Shown piece after piece: positions 14,799 to 22,761 of a DNA stretch of 22,761 bases. The position numbers and the translations under genes were made by a program. This stretch comes from Prevotellaceae bacterium (GTDB lineage: Bacteria; Bacteroidota; Bacteroidia; Bacteroidales; Bacteroidaceae): positions 1 through 22,761 of the forward strand of contig CAJPLH010000011.1 in the NCBI GenBank assembly GCA_905371275.1, given 5' to 3'. The notes under the pieces were generated by a model that saw only the letters and a program-made list of their open reading frames with translations, was not told the origin of the DNA and did no database searches. Position 1 is the first letter of the stretch, and each line of letters opens with the position of its first letter.

Positions 14799-17700
14799 TT
14801 ATTCAACAACAATGCGTTGACCGTTTTGGATGTAGATTTGACCACTTTCGGTATTTTCTACACGGCGACCAGAAAGGTCGTAAGTACGTTCTGCATTATG
14901 GCCTTGCACATTAGCCTTGACGCTACCGATGCCAGTGATGGTGGAAAGACTACTGCGAACAAGTTTGAAATTCTTGATGCAGAAAATCTTAGTACCAGCC
15001 ATATTGGCTACAATACCTAGTGCCACATCAGTGTCTTGGGTAAGCACAAATTGAAGGTTGTTTTCGAAACCATTGTGACCAGGTTGAAGTGGTGTGCTTG
15101 CCAAAGCCTCTGCGAGCTTGTTGGAGTCGGGCAACTTGTCGCCTAATGCTGCAACGAGGAAACAGTTTGCGCTCTCGCCATGCTGACCAAAGGTGGTGGT
15201 GAGGGTATAAGCACCAGCTTCGAGATGAACCACTTGGTAAACCTTGTGATCTTTGAGGTTGGGGAAGTTATCCCATCCAGAAGTCACAGTGAATTCACCG
15301 CTCTTGTTGCCGTCGTAGTGTGCCCCAGCTGTGATGTTGCCTTCCTTGACGGTGTTTTCTACCAACCAGTCTTTGAGTTGATACCAGCGGCCACTCTTAG
15401 TGTTGTTGACTTGAGTACTGGTATGTGCAAAGTACGCATGATTGTTTTTGAGTACATTGGAAACATCCTCAGTGGTGTTTTCGAAGTTCAAACTGAAGAC
15501 TCCACGAGAAAGTCCCCAAGCATCACCTTCAGGGCCGAAGTTGTGACGAACACCAGTGTAACCATTGCCCGTACGGTCAATAACGTCACCAGAGTTTTGG
15601 TTGAAATCGTAGTAGACTTTCAACTTTTCTTCTTCTTTGGCTTTGGTGAGTAAGTCACCTTCAAGAGGCACGTTGGCATATTTCTGAATAGCTGCAGGAG
15701 TAAGGACTTTATCCCAGATGCGGAATTCGTCGATTTGTCCGCTCATGTCGGCAGATTCATTACCCAGAGTGAAGCGAGCGAGATTAGGCATCGAACCTGC
15801 TGAGATGTTGCCAGTGCTTGGCACTAATTCACCATCAACATAGACTTTGATATTGCCACCGTTGCTCACAGAGACTGCATAGTGGTGCCATTCTCCGGCT
15901 TTTACCACGTCTTCTCCCGTAGAGACTTTGTTTCCCTTCTTGTGGATTTGCAAACTTCCACGATAGTCGGTTTTGATTTGGAAAGTGCCATCGATGTCAC
16001 CAATACCGCAGCAGAAGTCGGAGAGTTTAGAAGGATTCATCCACCAGTCGATGGTGAAGTTCTTCGTATCTTTGGTGATGGGTTGCTGACTCAACACAAC
16101 GTTGGCACCAGCGTGATTGAAAGCTAAACCGCTCTTTGAGTCGGCATTAACAACAGTCAGACCGCGTTTGAGTGAAACTTCGTTCATACCCATTTCGTTG
16201 CGTGCCTTGAGGGTCACATCATAGACACCAGGTTGTAGCACCTTGAAATTAAGGGTATTGTCTTTTTGTTCTTTGACTGCCACATGCTTTGAAAGAACAT
16301 TCTTTCCGCTATTGAACACCCATTCGAGATTAGTGGGATGATATTTAGACTCATTGGTCATCACTCCATTCTGTCCCTTCTGCACAAATGCGTCTTGGAT
16401 GTTGAAGGCTGCTTCGGGAGCCACATTCACCACCTTCACGATTTGTTTGGTTGTCTTCTTCTCACCAGTGGGAGAGGTGACGGTGAGGGTGACTTCGTGT
16501 TGTCCGGGTTGATCGTAAGCCGTTGCAGCACAGATGGCATTAGAGTTAGCCACGACACCTCCTGGCATTGTCCAAGCATATTGATAACCAGCGACAGGTT
16601 GCACGGGATTGAAGCTAACACGCTGACCAGCTGCCACTTCCTTGAGGGAAGCTACGAATTCTGCATTGCAAGGTGTTCCTTCAGTGACAGTGACTTTGTG
16701 TTCCACCAATTTGTGTTTGTCGTTATCACCTTTGACGAGAAGCGTCACAACATAATTTCCAGGCTTAGCGAATACGGCAGTTAGTTCATTACCAGAGTAG
16801 TTGCTGACATTGGCATCAGGAGCATTCCATACTAGAGCCTTTGTGTGGTCGGGATAGATGGCAGTAAAGGTAATCGGTTGTCCAGCTTGTACCGTTCTGC
16901 CTCCCTTGATGCCTGAATTTAAGCTTGTGAAAAGGCTACCAGCAGGAGTAGTGAGTTTTTGGTCAGATTCTACTTGTTTGTAGTTAGCCCCCGTTAGCGG
17001 TGCATGGTGTCCACCCACACAGTCGCGCAGATAGGGTTTGCCATCGATGGTGATGATGTCGCCTTTGTAGTAAGCAATCAGACCTGCGGGGAGGAGTTCT
17101 CCGCTGAAATCATAGAGCTGAGCGTCTCGTATTTCTCCGTCGGTGCGTACTTTGTTCCAAATGCGAATTTCATCATAAACTGCATCTTGACCATTGTCAC
17201 CTGACCAAAAATTCAGATTTCCAAAGCCACCTAAACCTTTATAGTTGCTACCTCCTGCATTATATACGCTATTCTTTTTATCTACATAGACGCGGAAGGA
17301 ATTGTTTTTGACCACCATAGCAATGTGTGACCATTTGTCTACGTGGAGCGCGCCAGAAGCATTGACACGATCACTGCCTTCTACATTCCAACCTGCACTG
17401 AAGGTGCCATCGGCATTGGCGTGACACATAAAGGTGCCCCATCGGCCAGCTTGTTGATTCCAGTTGACGAGAGAGTGTGGTTTCATCCAAAATTCGATAG
17501 TACACTCGGGATAAGTATCCTTGAAGATATCAGGAATTGTGAAACCTGTCTTCTTGAAATCTACTGCTACATTCTTTTCTTGGCGAGCCACAGAAGAGAT
17601 GGCAGAAATCATAGAAGTTTCATGGCCGCCTTCGTAAACTGCAGTCACGCCATAGCTACCTGCATCGGTGACAGGATAAGAAAGTTCTTGTGTGGTGCCA

Positions 17701-19361
17701 CGAAGGGTGCCGTTTACAAAGACTTTGTATTCTTTAATCTTGTGACCACTGGATTGAGGTGCAGACCAAGTGAATTTGCCATTGCTGATGGCTGCATTGG
17801 TGGGAGCAAAGAATTGTTCGCCATAGACAATGGTGCTATAAGTGGCAATGGTGCCTTTCTTGATGTCTACACTTCCATCTTCAGCCTTACTTTCCAATTT
17901 GAAAGGTGTTTCGATACCGCCTTGGTCAAATTCGTAGTCGAGGATGCTCGCATTATAGAGATGGCCCGATCCTTTGGCTCTGCTAGCAATGCCAGATTTT
18001 GTTTTGCTGTTGATGATGAAGAAGTACTTCAAAGGACGTGAACGGTCGAAACCTGCGCTCAAATCGGTGAGGTCGTAACCAAACTCCATAGGTTCGGTGT
18101 GCAACTTACCGTCTGCCCAACGTCCCAACATGGGTATTTCGGGCAATTCCTTTTGGTCATCCTTTCCTGTGCCGGTGTCACCTCCGCGACCGTCACCAGC
18201 CCAACGGAAGTGGTGGAGATCGATAATGGCATCGGGACGAGTGGCATTGAGGTTGGCAGAAACACCAACTTGCAGGAGAAGCTCAGAGCGACGAGAATAG
18301 TCCATCTTCACCTTGATGGTGCGGAAAGGACGATAGTCTTTGCGCACGTGGTAGATTTCGGGTTCCCAAAAACCACCGCTTTGACGGCGCACTCCCTTAG
18401 AGTCTGCTTTAGCATGCGCTGGGAAAGCATAAGCGTAGGGGCAATAAATGAGACCATTATTTGACCATAGTCCCCATGAGTTGGCAATAATCCAAGCACC
18501 TACTTCATCTTTGTCTTTCTCACCTGCTTTTCCGTTGCCATCGAGGTCGAACTCGATGCGATCGTCATAACCCACGAGCGTGAGTGCGTGATTGACCACA
18601 TCTCCCCAGTATTTCACATAGTTCATACCCACTACACCAGCGGCTTGGTTGGCAGGTGTGTTGGGGATGCTATTTTGTATCACAGAAGCTGCAACGCCAA
18701 TACCAGCAATGCCACCAGCCTTGAAGTCGGTGTCGCCATTGTGGTTCCACAACCAGTTTTTCATTTGCTCACGACCTTCCTCTGTTCCCAAGTTATTAGG
18801 AATGTGAGCAGGCTGATACATACGATTGTGCATGGCTTCAAACCATTTGTCGTAACCAGTCATCCAACCGAAGTCCTTGTCGGTTTCTTCTCTATAACCA
18901 AATAGAGCAGAGTTCATACGTCCTCCATAGGTTTTGGCAGAAGGTACACCCACGTATTGCACAAATTGGTCCTTACCAGAGTTACCATTGGTGAGCAACC
19001 AAACGAAGTGAGTGGGATATTGATTTTCAATCTTAGAAGCATCAGTGCCACGATAAGCATTGAGTTCATAGGTGAACATATAACCAATGCGTGATGCAGA
19101 ACCGCAAGAACCACCTTCTTGGCTAAAGATGGGTGGGAAATACATGTTTGCAGCATTGTTCACATAGGCAGGACGTTGATTCACCGCAGGTGCTTCTCCG
19201 CCTTTGATTCTATGAGCAAGTCCATAGCGGCGGAGCGAACGGTCGGGGCGAACTGTGGGATCGTAGTCAGGATATTTGCTACGATCGACCACGAGCTGAG
19301 CTTGCGATACAGCAGGAAGTCCCACTGCAGCGAGCAAAGCAAGTTTGAAGACGCTTTTCAT
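14799..19361 (-). CDS. Secreted papain-like cysteine peptidase with LamG, PKD and DUF5013-like modules
   Basis: 1520 residues. The ATG at 19361 gives a clear signal peptide (MKSVFKLALLAAVGLPAVSQAQ); 34 upstream in-frame codons lack signal-peptide character. Residues about 60-310 form a papain-fold (C1-like) domain: FSQEGGSCGSASR with the catalytic C86, VNHALTLVGYDD with H258, and IIANSWG with N294. A DLDGNG calcium-loop-like stretch (272-277) is inserted between His and Asn. Then come a probable Fn3-like domain (about 515-590), LamG-like 1 (about 598-745), three PKD-like domains (about 813-1070), LamG-like 2 (about 1077-1250), a DUF5013-like region (about 1315-1470), and a C-terminal tail TYDLSGRRV..GQIYIQNGQRIVVE, typical of Bacteroidales type IX-sorted or surface-anchored proteins. 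Probable role: degradation of host or dietary glycoprotein at the cell surface (inference). Substrate unknown. Confidence 0.9.
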   Translation of the reverse strand: MKSVFKLALLAAVGLPAVSQAQLVVDRSKYPDYDPTVRPDRSLRRYGLAHRIKGGEAPAVNQRPAYVNNAANMYFPPIFSQEGGSCGSASRIGYMFTYELNAYRGTDASKIENQYPTHFVWLLTNGNSGKDQFVQYVGVPSAKTYGGRMNSALFGYREETDKDFGWMTGYDKWFEAMHNRMYQPAHIPNNLGTEEGREQMKNWLWNHNGDTDFKAGGIAGIGVAASVIQNSIPNTPANQAAGVVGMNYVKYWGDVVNHALTLVGYDDRIEFDLDGNGKAGEKDKDEVGAWIIANSWGLWSNNGLIYCPYAYAFPAHAKADSKGVRRQSGGFWEPEIYHVRKDYRPFRTIKVKMDYSRRSELLLQVGVSANLNATRPDAIIDLHHFRWAGDGRGGDTGTGKDDQKELPEIPMLGRWADGKLHTEPMEFGYDLTDLSAGFDRSRPLKYFFIINSKTKSGIASRAKGSGHLYNASILDYEFDQGGIETPFKLESKAEDGSVDIKKGTIATYSTIVYGEQFFAPTNAAISNGKFTWSAPQSSGHKIKEYKVFVNGTLRGTTQELSYPVTDAGSYGVTAVYEGGHETSMISAISSVARQEKNVAVDFKKTGFTIPDIFKDTYPECTIEFWMKPHSLVNWNQQAGRWGTFMCHANADGTFSAGWNVEGSDRVNASGALHVDKWSHIAMVVKNNSFRVYVDKKNSVYNAGGSNYKGLGGFGNLNFWSGDNGQDAVYDEIRIWNKVRTDGEIRDAQLYDFSGELLPAGLIAYYKGDIITIDGKPYLRDCVGGHHAPLTGANYKQVESDQKLTTPAGSLFTSLNSGIKGGRTVQAGQPITFTAIYPDHTKALVWNAPDANVSNYSGNELTAVFAKPGNYVVTLLVKGDNDKHKLVEHKVTVTEGTPCNAEFVASLKEVAAGQRVSFNPVQPVAGYQYAWTMPGGVVANSNAICAATAYDQPGQHEVTLTVTSPTGEKKTTKQIVKVVNVAPEAAFNIQDAFVQKGQNGVMTNESKYHPTNLEWVFNSGKNVLSKHVAVKEQKDNTLNFKVLQPGVYDVTLKARNEMGMNEVSLKRGLTVVNADSKSGLAFNHAGANVVLSQQPITKDTKNFTIDWWMNPSKLSDFCCGIGDIDGTFQIKTDYRGSLQIHKKGNKVSTGEDVVKAGEWHHYAVSVSNGGNIKVYVDGELVPSTGNISAGSMPNLARFTLGNESADMSGQIDEFRIWDKVLTPAAIQKYANVPLEGDLLTKAKEEEKLKVYYDFNQNSGDVIDRTGNGYTGVRHNFGPEGDAWGLSRGVFSLNFENTTEDVSNVLKNNHAYFAHTSTQVNNTKSGRWYQLKDWLVENTVKEGNITAGAHYDGNKSGEFTVTSGWDNFPNLKDHKVYQVVHLEAGAYTLTTTFGQHGESANCFLVAALGDKLPDSNKLAEALASTPLQPGHNGFENNLQFVLTQDTDVALGIVANMAGTKIFCIKNFKLVRSSLSTITGIGSVKANVQGHNAERTYDLSGRRVENTESGQIYIQNGQRIVVE

Positions 19362-19495
19362 ATAGGAGTTGTGGTTTGATATATTCGACAAAAGGGAAGA
19401 ATCGAGAGTTCTCATAAATGAGTACGGTTTCCACTTCCTGTAAAATAGTTGACTATGTTGCATTGTTTTCTATGGTCTGCACTCATAATCTGCCA

Positions 19496-19526
19496 CAAAT
19501 TTACAGTAAAGATAGCAAAACAACAA
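19496..19526 (-). promoter_or_regulatory. Peptidase promoter
   Basis: On the - strand TTG (19526-19524), 20 bp, then TAAATTTG (19503-19496) fits TTG-N19/20-TAnnTTTG. It predicts a leader of about 130 nt before the ATG at 19361, in which I see no strong fold. Confidence 0.6.
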
Positions 19527-19881
19527 GTTCAGATGCGTTTTTCTGCATTTTTCCTGCTGCATTTTAACCAAATGGGGAGATATTCAGTAAATATAGCAAT
19601 TAACATCCTGGATTTTGCCATCAAAAGATAGCATTTCGCAATTCTGCAGCTACTCTATTCTATTAAGTAGTCATATCAACATTGCAATTCATAGAATATG
19701 GGTGGTGGGGTACAAGTTCGCCTTTGCATCTGAACTCAATTTCTCTTGAGATGTTTAATAAGTACCTCAGTAGGATTGTGAAGAAGAAAGAACGGAGAAG
19801 GTAAAAGGAAGATAAGCGGAAGAGTAAGAAGAAACAAAATATCGAACATAGAATGTTCGAAGAAAATATTTGGTTATGTCC
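19527..19881. other. AT-rich intergenic region
   Basis: No supported gene. It holds a perfect dyad TCGAACAT-AGA-ATGTTCGA at 19842-19860 and a purine-rich stretch around 19780-19840. Confidence 0.5.
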
Positions 19882-19912
19882 TTGTTTGTCTCATGACAAA
19901 TATCTAATTTTG
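19882..19912 (+). promoter_or_regulatory. Promoter with overlapping dyad upstream of the decayed lipoprotein gene
   Basis: TTG (19882-19884), a 20-bp spacer, then TAATTTTG (19905-19912). The spacer contains the dyad TTTGTC-TCAT-GACAAA (19885-19900), well placed for a repressor. Confidence 0.5.
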
Positions 19913-20003
19913 TGGCAACTACAAACAGCTCTGCGCCTATGAAAATTGGCTGTCACAAAAGACGCTTGTTACCATTCCTTTTCCACTAGTAAAAACATTT
20001 CCT

Positions 20004-20207
20004 ATGTAAAGATTCTCCTCCGTCCTCTTTGCGGTGGGATTTGGTCTATTCGCATCACTCACTACACTTGTATCTTGTGGTGACGCAGGCAATTCTATTC
20101 CAGCGAGTTCTAAGGTAGATGAAGCAAAAGATTAGCCTATTATCTTTATGGTTGGTAATGTGTCAGGTGACCTATATAAAGCCTATAAAGGAGTCCAAAG
20201 TAAATAG
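20004..20207 (+). pseudogene. Decayed lipoprotein gene
   Basis: The frame reads M, stop, RFSSVLFAVGFGLFASLTTLVSCGDAGN: a normal lipoprotein signal peptide (lipobox LVSC before GDAGN) whose second codon is TAA (20007-20009), one substitution from AAA (MKRFSS would be a standard start). A further stop at 20133-20135 interrupts the frame, which goes on in phase as PIIFMVGNVSGDLYKAYKG to a stop at 20205-20207. Two in-frame stops in 68 codons and no other start make an active gene unlikely. It lies between a plausible promoter (19882-19912) and a small secreted protein gene, and the two may once have formed an operon. The family is unknown. Confidence 0.55.
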
Positions 20208-20290
20208 TTTTACTTTGTTGCTAGATTGTTAATTCCTAAATTCATCTATCTTAATTGCATTAAAAGCCGTACCATTTGAAATTCTATATT

Positions 20291-20884
20291 ATGGGAAAGA
20301 TATTTGCTGTTCTTTTTGTCCTTTTAGTAGGAGGATTTTCTGCTGTATTTGCTAGGAATATTCCAGATAAAAAAAGGTCTTCTCTTCATAGAATGAGAGA
20401 TAGTATTTCTATAGCGAAGGACGCTGCAGAACGAGGAGAAGCTGGAGTATACAAACTAGAGATTGCTATCACAGGCGATTTAGAAGAATATGTTCCAACT
20501 ATTTTTTATATGGGGAAGTTCAATCGCAAGTCTAGTTCGTCAGAATTTACTGCATTAGCTGATTCATTGCTCCGACGTAAAGATGTAGATATAACTCCTG
20601 CCGATTCATTTATGATTTCGGCTACCTATCTTGATAATCCTTCTCTCTTTTATGCACCATTTGTTATTGAAACACCGTCAAATTCTCATGGTTGCACTTT
20701 AATAGTTTCCTCTCTGCTCCCCCTAAATGAGATGGCTACTGTTAAGATTGCGATTAAGGGATACTATAATAGTATTCTTGTGAAGGAAGTAGAATGGCAC
20801 TCTTCTCCTTCTAGTGATAGAGAAAATAATCTTGATACAACTTTTGAACTAGGAAACTTCGATATGCCTGAAATTAAATTATAA
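20291..20884 (+). CDS. Small secreted protein of unknown function
   Basis: 197 residues from the ATG at 20291. The N-terminus MGKIFAVLFVLLVGGFSAVFARNIPDKKRS is a signal peptide with probable cleavage after AVFA; there is no lipobox Cys, so it is predicted periplasmic or secreted. An upstream in-frame TTG (20276) adds only five residues and is less likely. The rest is soluble, with a short charged helix-like part (RMRDSISIAKDAAERGEAG) followed by beta-rich sequence (FMISATYLDNPSLFYAPFVIE; CTLIVSSLLPL; VKIAIKGYYNSILVKEVEW). I do not recognise a family. A+T content is higher than in the housekeeping genes to the left, in keeping with an accessory region. Confidence 0.65.
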   Translation: MGKIFAVLFVLLVGGFSAVFARNIPDKKRSSLHRMRDSISIAKDAAERGEAGVYKLEIAITGDLEEYVPTIFYMGKFNRKSSSSEFTALADSLLRRKDVDITPADSFMISATYLDNPSLFYAPFVIETPSNSHGCTLIVSSLLPLNEMATVKIAIKGYYNSILVKEVEWHSSPSSDRENNLDTTFELGNFDMPEIKL

Positions 20885-20930
20885 TAGACTGATAGTGACG
20901 ATAACCGCAGTGATATCCTTGGTCAATCTA

Positions 20931-21047
20931 GATATCCTTTGCCAACAAAAATGCGGTGTGGGTATAACCACCCTCAGCAACAGCTTTGCTAATTACCTTG
21001 CAGAAAAAGGAGAATGCCTGTTGATTCTTGATTGCTACGATAGTTGA
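20931..21047 (+). pseudogene. Remnant of a ParA/Soj-type partitioning ATPase
   Basis: The frame gives ILCQQKCGVGITTLSNSFANYLAEKG and then ECLLILDCYDS before a stop. This follows the N-terminus of ParA-type ATPases (pattern NQKGGVGKTT, then a helix ending YLAEKG, then VLLID-D) closely, but the P-loop has Cys for the second residue and Ile for the catalytic Lys, there is no start codon in place, and it stops after about 39 residues. ParA homologues travel on plasmids and conjugative elements of Bacteroidota, so this is likely debris of a mobile element. It is not translated into a working ATPase. Confidence 0.6.
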
Positions 21048-21178
21048 TTATAAGTGGACTAGAAAATTGACTTCTCTCAAAAAGTCCCGGAAAATTCCGA
21101 AAAAATGCCCGTTAAAGTTGAGTTAAGTTTAATCCTACCTCTCAGTATAAAGAATCAACATCGTATTAAAACTAATAG

Positions 21179-21215
21179 CAGAGCTACCCACAAATAAGTG
21201 AGTAGCTCTGTTTTT
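21179..21215. terminator. Terminator after the AbiE genes
   Basis: CAGAGCTAC (21179-21187) and GTAGCTCTG (21202-21210) form nine pairs followed on + by TTTTT. It lies directly after the abiEii stop codon on -, so it can end both strands' transcripts. Confidence 0.7.
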
Positions 21216-22164
21216 ATCGTTTCAACGAATGCGTATTCCTAACAGATTGTTTTTGCCATTCGTCAAAGTAATTCTCTCGTGCAAGATGTATTAAGAAGTT
21301 CTTGCGGTCCTCATCTTTGGGAAGAGCCTGAAAGATGGAAAATTCCTTTGTGGAAATTTCTTTTTTCATAAAAGATTTCCCTGCAATTTGCGCTAGCAAG
21401 ATATTCTTTTCTTCTGGAGAGTGAGTAATTGCGACATCTTCAATAGGCATTCTGTTCCGTGGATACTCTGTAATGAATGGAACTATTTTGCGTTCTTCCA
21501 GCATCTCAATAGTTCGGTCTATGAGTTTGCCACTTTTCATTTCTTGCTTAAGTTCCCCTTCTATAAACTCCCCTACATTCTGCATTAGTTCTTTTGTTGA
21601 AACAGTTTGCAATGCTGTAATGCAATCGTCGATATGGTTTGCAAATGGCTTTTGCATTCGTTGTTCCACTATACCAGCATGGATGGGTGTTTGTTTCGAA
21701 AGAAAGAAATGTATATCAAACACGTCACGACCTGCCATACCCCCTCTGTCCAACAATGCACAGAGTTTATGAGCAAACATATCAGGTTCAACCATAACAG
21801 TTATGTTTGTTCCAGCCAAGTTCTTTAGTTCGTAGTGATTATCAAAGAATCTAGTAGAAAATTCTAGTTTAAGATTTCGCTCACCTTTTTCATAGTCAAG
21901 AATAACTAGCGGATCATTGTGTTTCAACTGTTCATCTGCGATTCTTCCATATTTGAGAGCAATCTCACGCATCTTTTGATATGCCATATCTTTCTGAGTG
22001 ATATCTAGGATATTAAAGTCCAAATCAACAGAAAAGCGTGGTAGCTGATAGAAGAACATCAAAGAAGTCCCTCCCTTAAATGCAAGAATTTGTGACAGCT
22101 CAGGGTCATTGAACACGTCTTTTAAGATGCGTAGCATGTACAGCTTGTGCTTATCGTTATTCAT
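21214..22164 (-). CDS. AbiEii-type nucleotidyltransferase toxin
   Basis: Toxin of a type IV AbiE toxin-antitoxin / abortive-infection pair, a DUF1814-family nucleotidyltransferase. 316 residues. Motif I is FKGGTSL (G31-S34), followed by RFSVDLDFN with the metal-binding pair D47/D49; further motifs are LKLEFSTRF (E101) and KLCALLDRGGMAGRDVFD with K133, R146-D147 and D150. All family motifs look intact. Toxins of this family are thought to modify tRNA acceptor ends and stop growth until phage or stress passes (family knowledge). It starts inside the last codons of the upstream antitoxin gene (8-bp overlap), which implies coupled translation. Homologous pairs often sit on mobile islands, matching the ParA remnant nearby. 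Confidence 0.88.
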   Translation of the reverse strand: MNNDKHKLYMLRILKDVFNDPELSQILAFKGGTSLMFFYQLPRFSVDLDFNILDITQKDMAYQKMREIALKYGRIADEQLKHNDPLVILDYEKGERNLKLEFSTRFFDNHYELKNLAGTNITVMVEPDMFAHKLCALLDRGGMAGRDVFDIHFFLSKQTPIHAGIVEQRMQKPFANHIDDCITALQTVSTKELMQNVGEFIEGELKQEMKSGKLIDRTIEMLEERKIVPFITEYPRNRMPIEDVAITHSPEEKNILLAQIAGKSFMKKEISTKEFSIFQALPKDEDRKNFLIHLARENYFDEWQKQSVRNTHSLKR

Positions 22165-22761
22165 CAGCAGGTCGTTTATAATCGGTGATACCTAGAAGTT
22201 TGCATACTCTTCGTTCAAGACTTCGATTGTTGTAGATAGGTAGAATTTCTTTCACTTTATCTTTGTCTAGAGCGTGAGGATTATCGAAATAGAAGCGTGG
22301 AAACAGATAGTACAAATCCAAGAATGCACGCTCTGGAGTAGCAATGCAATATCCTATGTGCTGCTCTATTCCTTCAAAGTGAACAAACAGATTTTCTTTG
22401 ATGCGATTATAGATATAGCGATTACCTTCTATTTCTACTTCTCTTGAAAGATAACTCACACAGGTTATAGATTCCTCATACTGAAAAATTACCCCACTTC
22501 GTTGAAGAACGTATTGCAAAGAAATATAGCTCAATTGGTAAAGCATAACTGCCACCTCAAGTGGGTTATAATCAGGTTTGACATAAATGCCTTTTCTCAG
22601 TTTTCGTAAAACCTTTTGTTCTGCATAATACCTTAATATCTTATCAATAGGAGTGGTAAATTCACTCACCCCGACTATTGCAGCTGCTGATGCAGGAGTA
22701 AAAGCTGTGTTTGGACTGAGTAATATCTTATAGATAGGTTTTATTTGTGAACTAGAAAGCA
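22157..22761 (-). CDS. AbiEi-type antitoxin / transcriptional regulator (N-terminus outside window)
   Basis: Partner and repressor of the AbiEii toxin: an N-terminal winged-helix DNA-binding domain and a C-terminal antitoxin domain. A GTG at 22669 would give 170 residues, but the frame stays open to the window edge and the added residues (KPIYKILLSPNTAFTPASAAAIVG) read as the first helices of the AbiEi winged helix, so the true start lies outside. The wing LRKLRKGIYVKP is typical (R-x-G-x-Y). The C-terminal part has YISLQYVLQRSG and CIATPERAFLDLYYL, the A-T/S-P-E-R-A-x-x-D signature common to these regulators. It ends in a stop that overlaps the abiEii ATG. Members bind inverted repeats in their own promoter, which would lie beyond position 22761. 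Confidence 0.85.
   Translation of the reverse strand, partial: LSSSQIKPIYKILLSPNTAFTPASAAAIVGVSEFTTPIDKILRYYAEQKVLRKLRKGIYVKPDYNPLEVAVMLYQLSYISLQYVLQRSGVIFQYEESITCVSYLSREVEIEGNRYIYNRIKENLFVHFEGIEQHIGYCIATPERAFLDLYYLFPRFYFDNPHALDKDKVKEILPIYNNRSLERRVCKLLGITDYKRPADE

Noticed and set aside
17343..18041. 232-codon frame antisense to the peptidase
   Set aside because: Lies within an intact multi-domain gene; no start signal or family likeness.

Overview
The window reads as chromosomal DNA of a Bacteroidota bacterium, most likely order Bacteroidales and possibly a Prevotella/Alloprevotella/Porphyromonas-like oral or gut anaerobe. The support is: Bacteroidota-type promoters (-7 box TAnnTTTG) upstream of several genes, an outer-membrane TonB-dependent receptor, an oxygen-sensitive-type hybrid cluster protein (Hcp), a DUF5013/LamG/PKD secreted cysteine peptidase with a Bacteroidales-style C-terminal tail, and an AbiE toxin-antitoxin pair. 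The genus cannot be fixed from the sequence alone.

Layout. Positions 1-1391 hold the C-terminal part of a TonB-dependent receptor (+). Positions 1392-2478 are gene-free but contain a terminator, a 182-bp element closed by a 25-bp inverted repeat, and copy A of a ~612-bp non-coding repeat. Then come housekeeping genes on +: glycyl-tRNA synthetase (2479), an FKBP-type lipoprotein (4097), sufC-sufD-sufS for Fe-S cluster assembly (4987-8694; sufB is not here) and mutS (8980-11613). hcp lies on - (11763-13433) behind a promoter carrying a GTAAC-N4-GTTAC palindrome. Positions 13434-14798 are gene-free but contain copy B of the ~612-bp repeat in inverted orientation and, next to it, a second promoter nearly identical to the hcp promoter that drives a ~180-nt leftward transcript ending in a clear intrinsic terminator. 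No convincing reading frame lies in that transcript. Positions 14799-19361 (-) encode a 1520-aa secreted papain-like peptidase with LamG and PKD modules.

The right end (19.4-22.8 kb) is accessory and partly decayed: a lipoprotein pseudogene whose ATG is followed at once by TAA, a small secreted protein of unknown function, a ParA-type ATPase remnant with a damaged P-loop, and an AbiEi/AbiEii pair on - that runs off the window edge.

The most interesting signals are (1) the hcp-like promoter plus terminator unit at 14454-14681, a candidate small RNA co-regulated with hcp (probably nitrosative stress or redox), and (2) the two inverted ~612-bp repeats, each with paired boxes made of TGTGACA direct repeats exactly 173 bp apart and an array of four 22-bp units. 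They flank the whole glyS-suf-mutS-hcp block.
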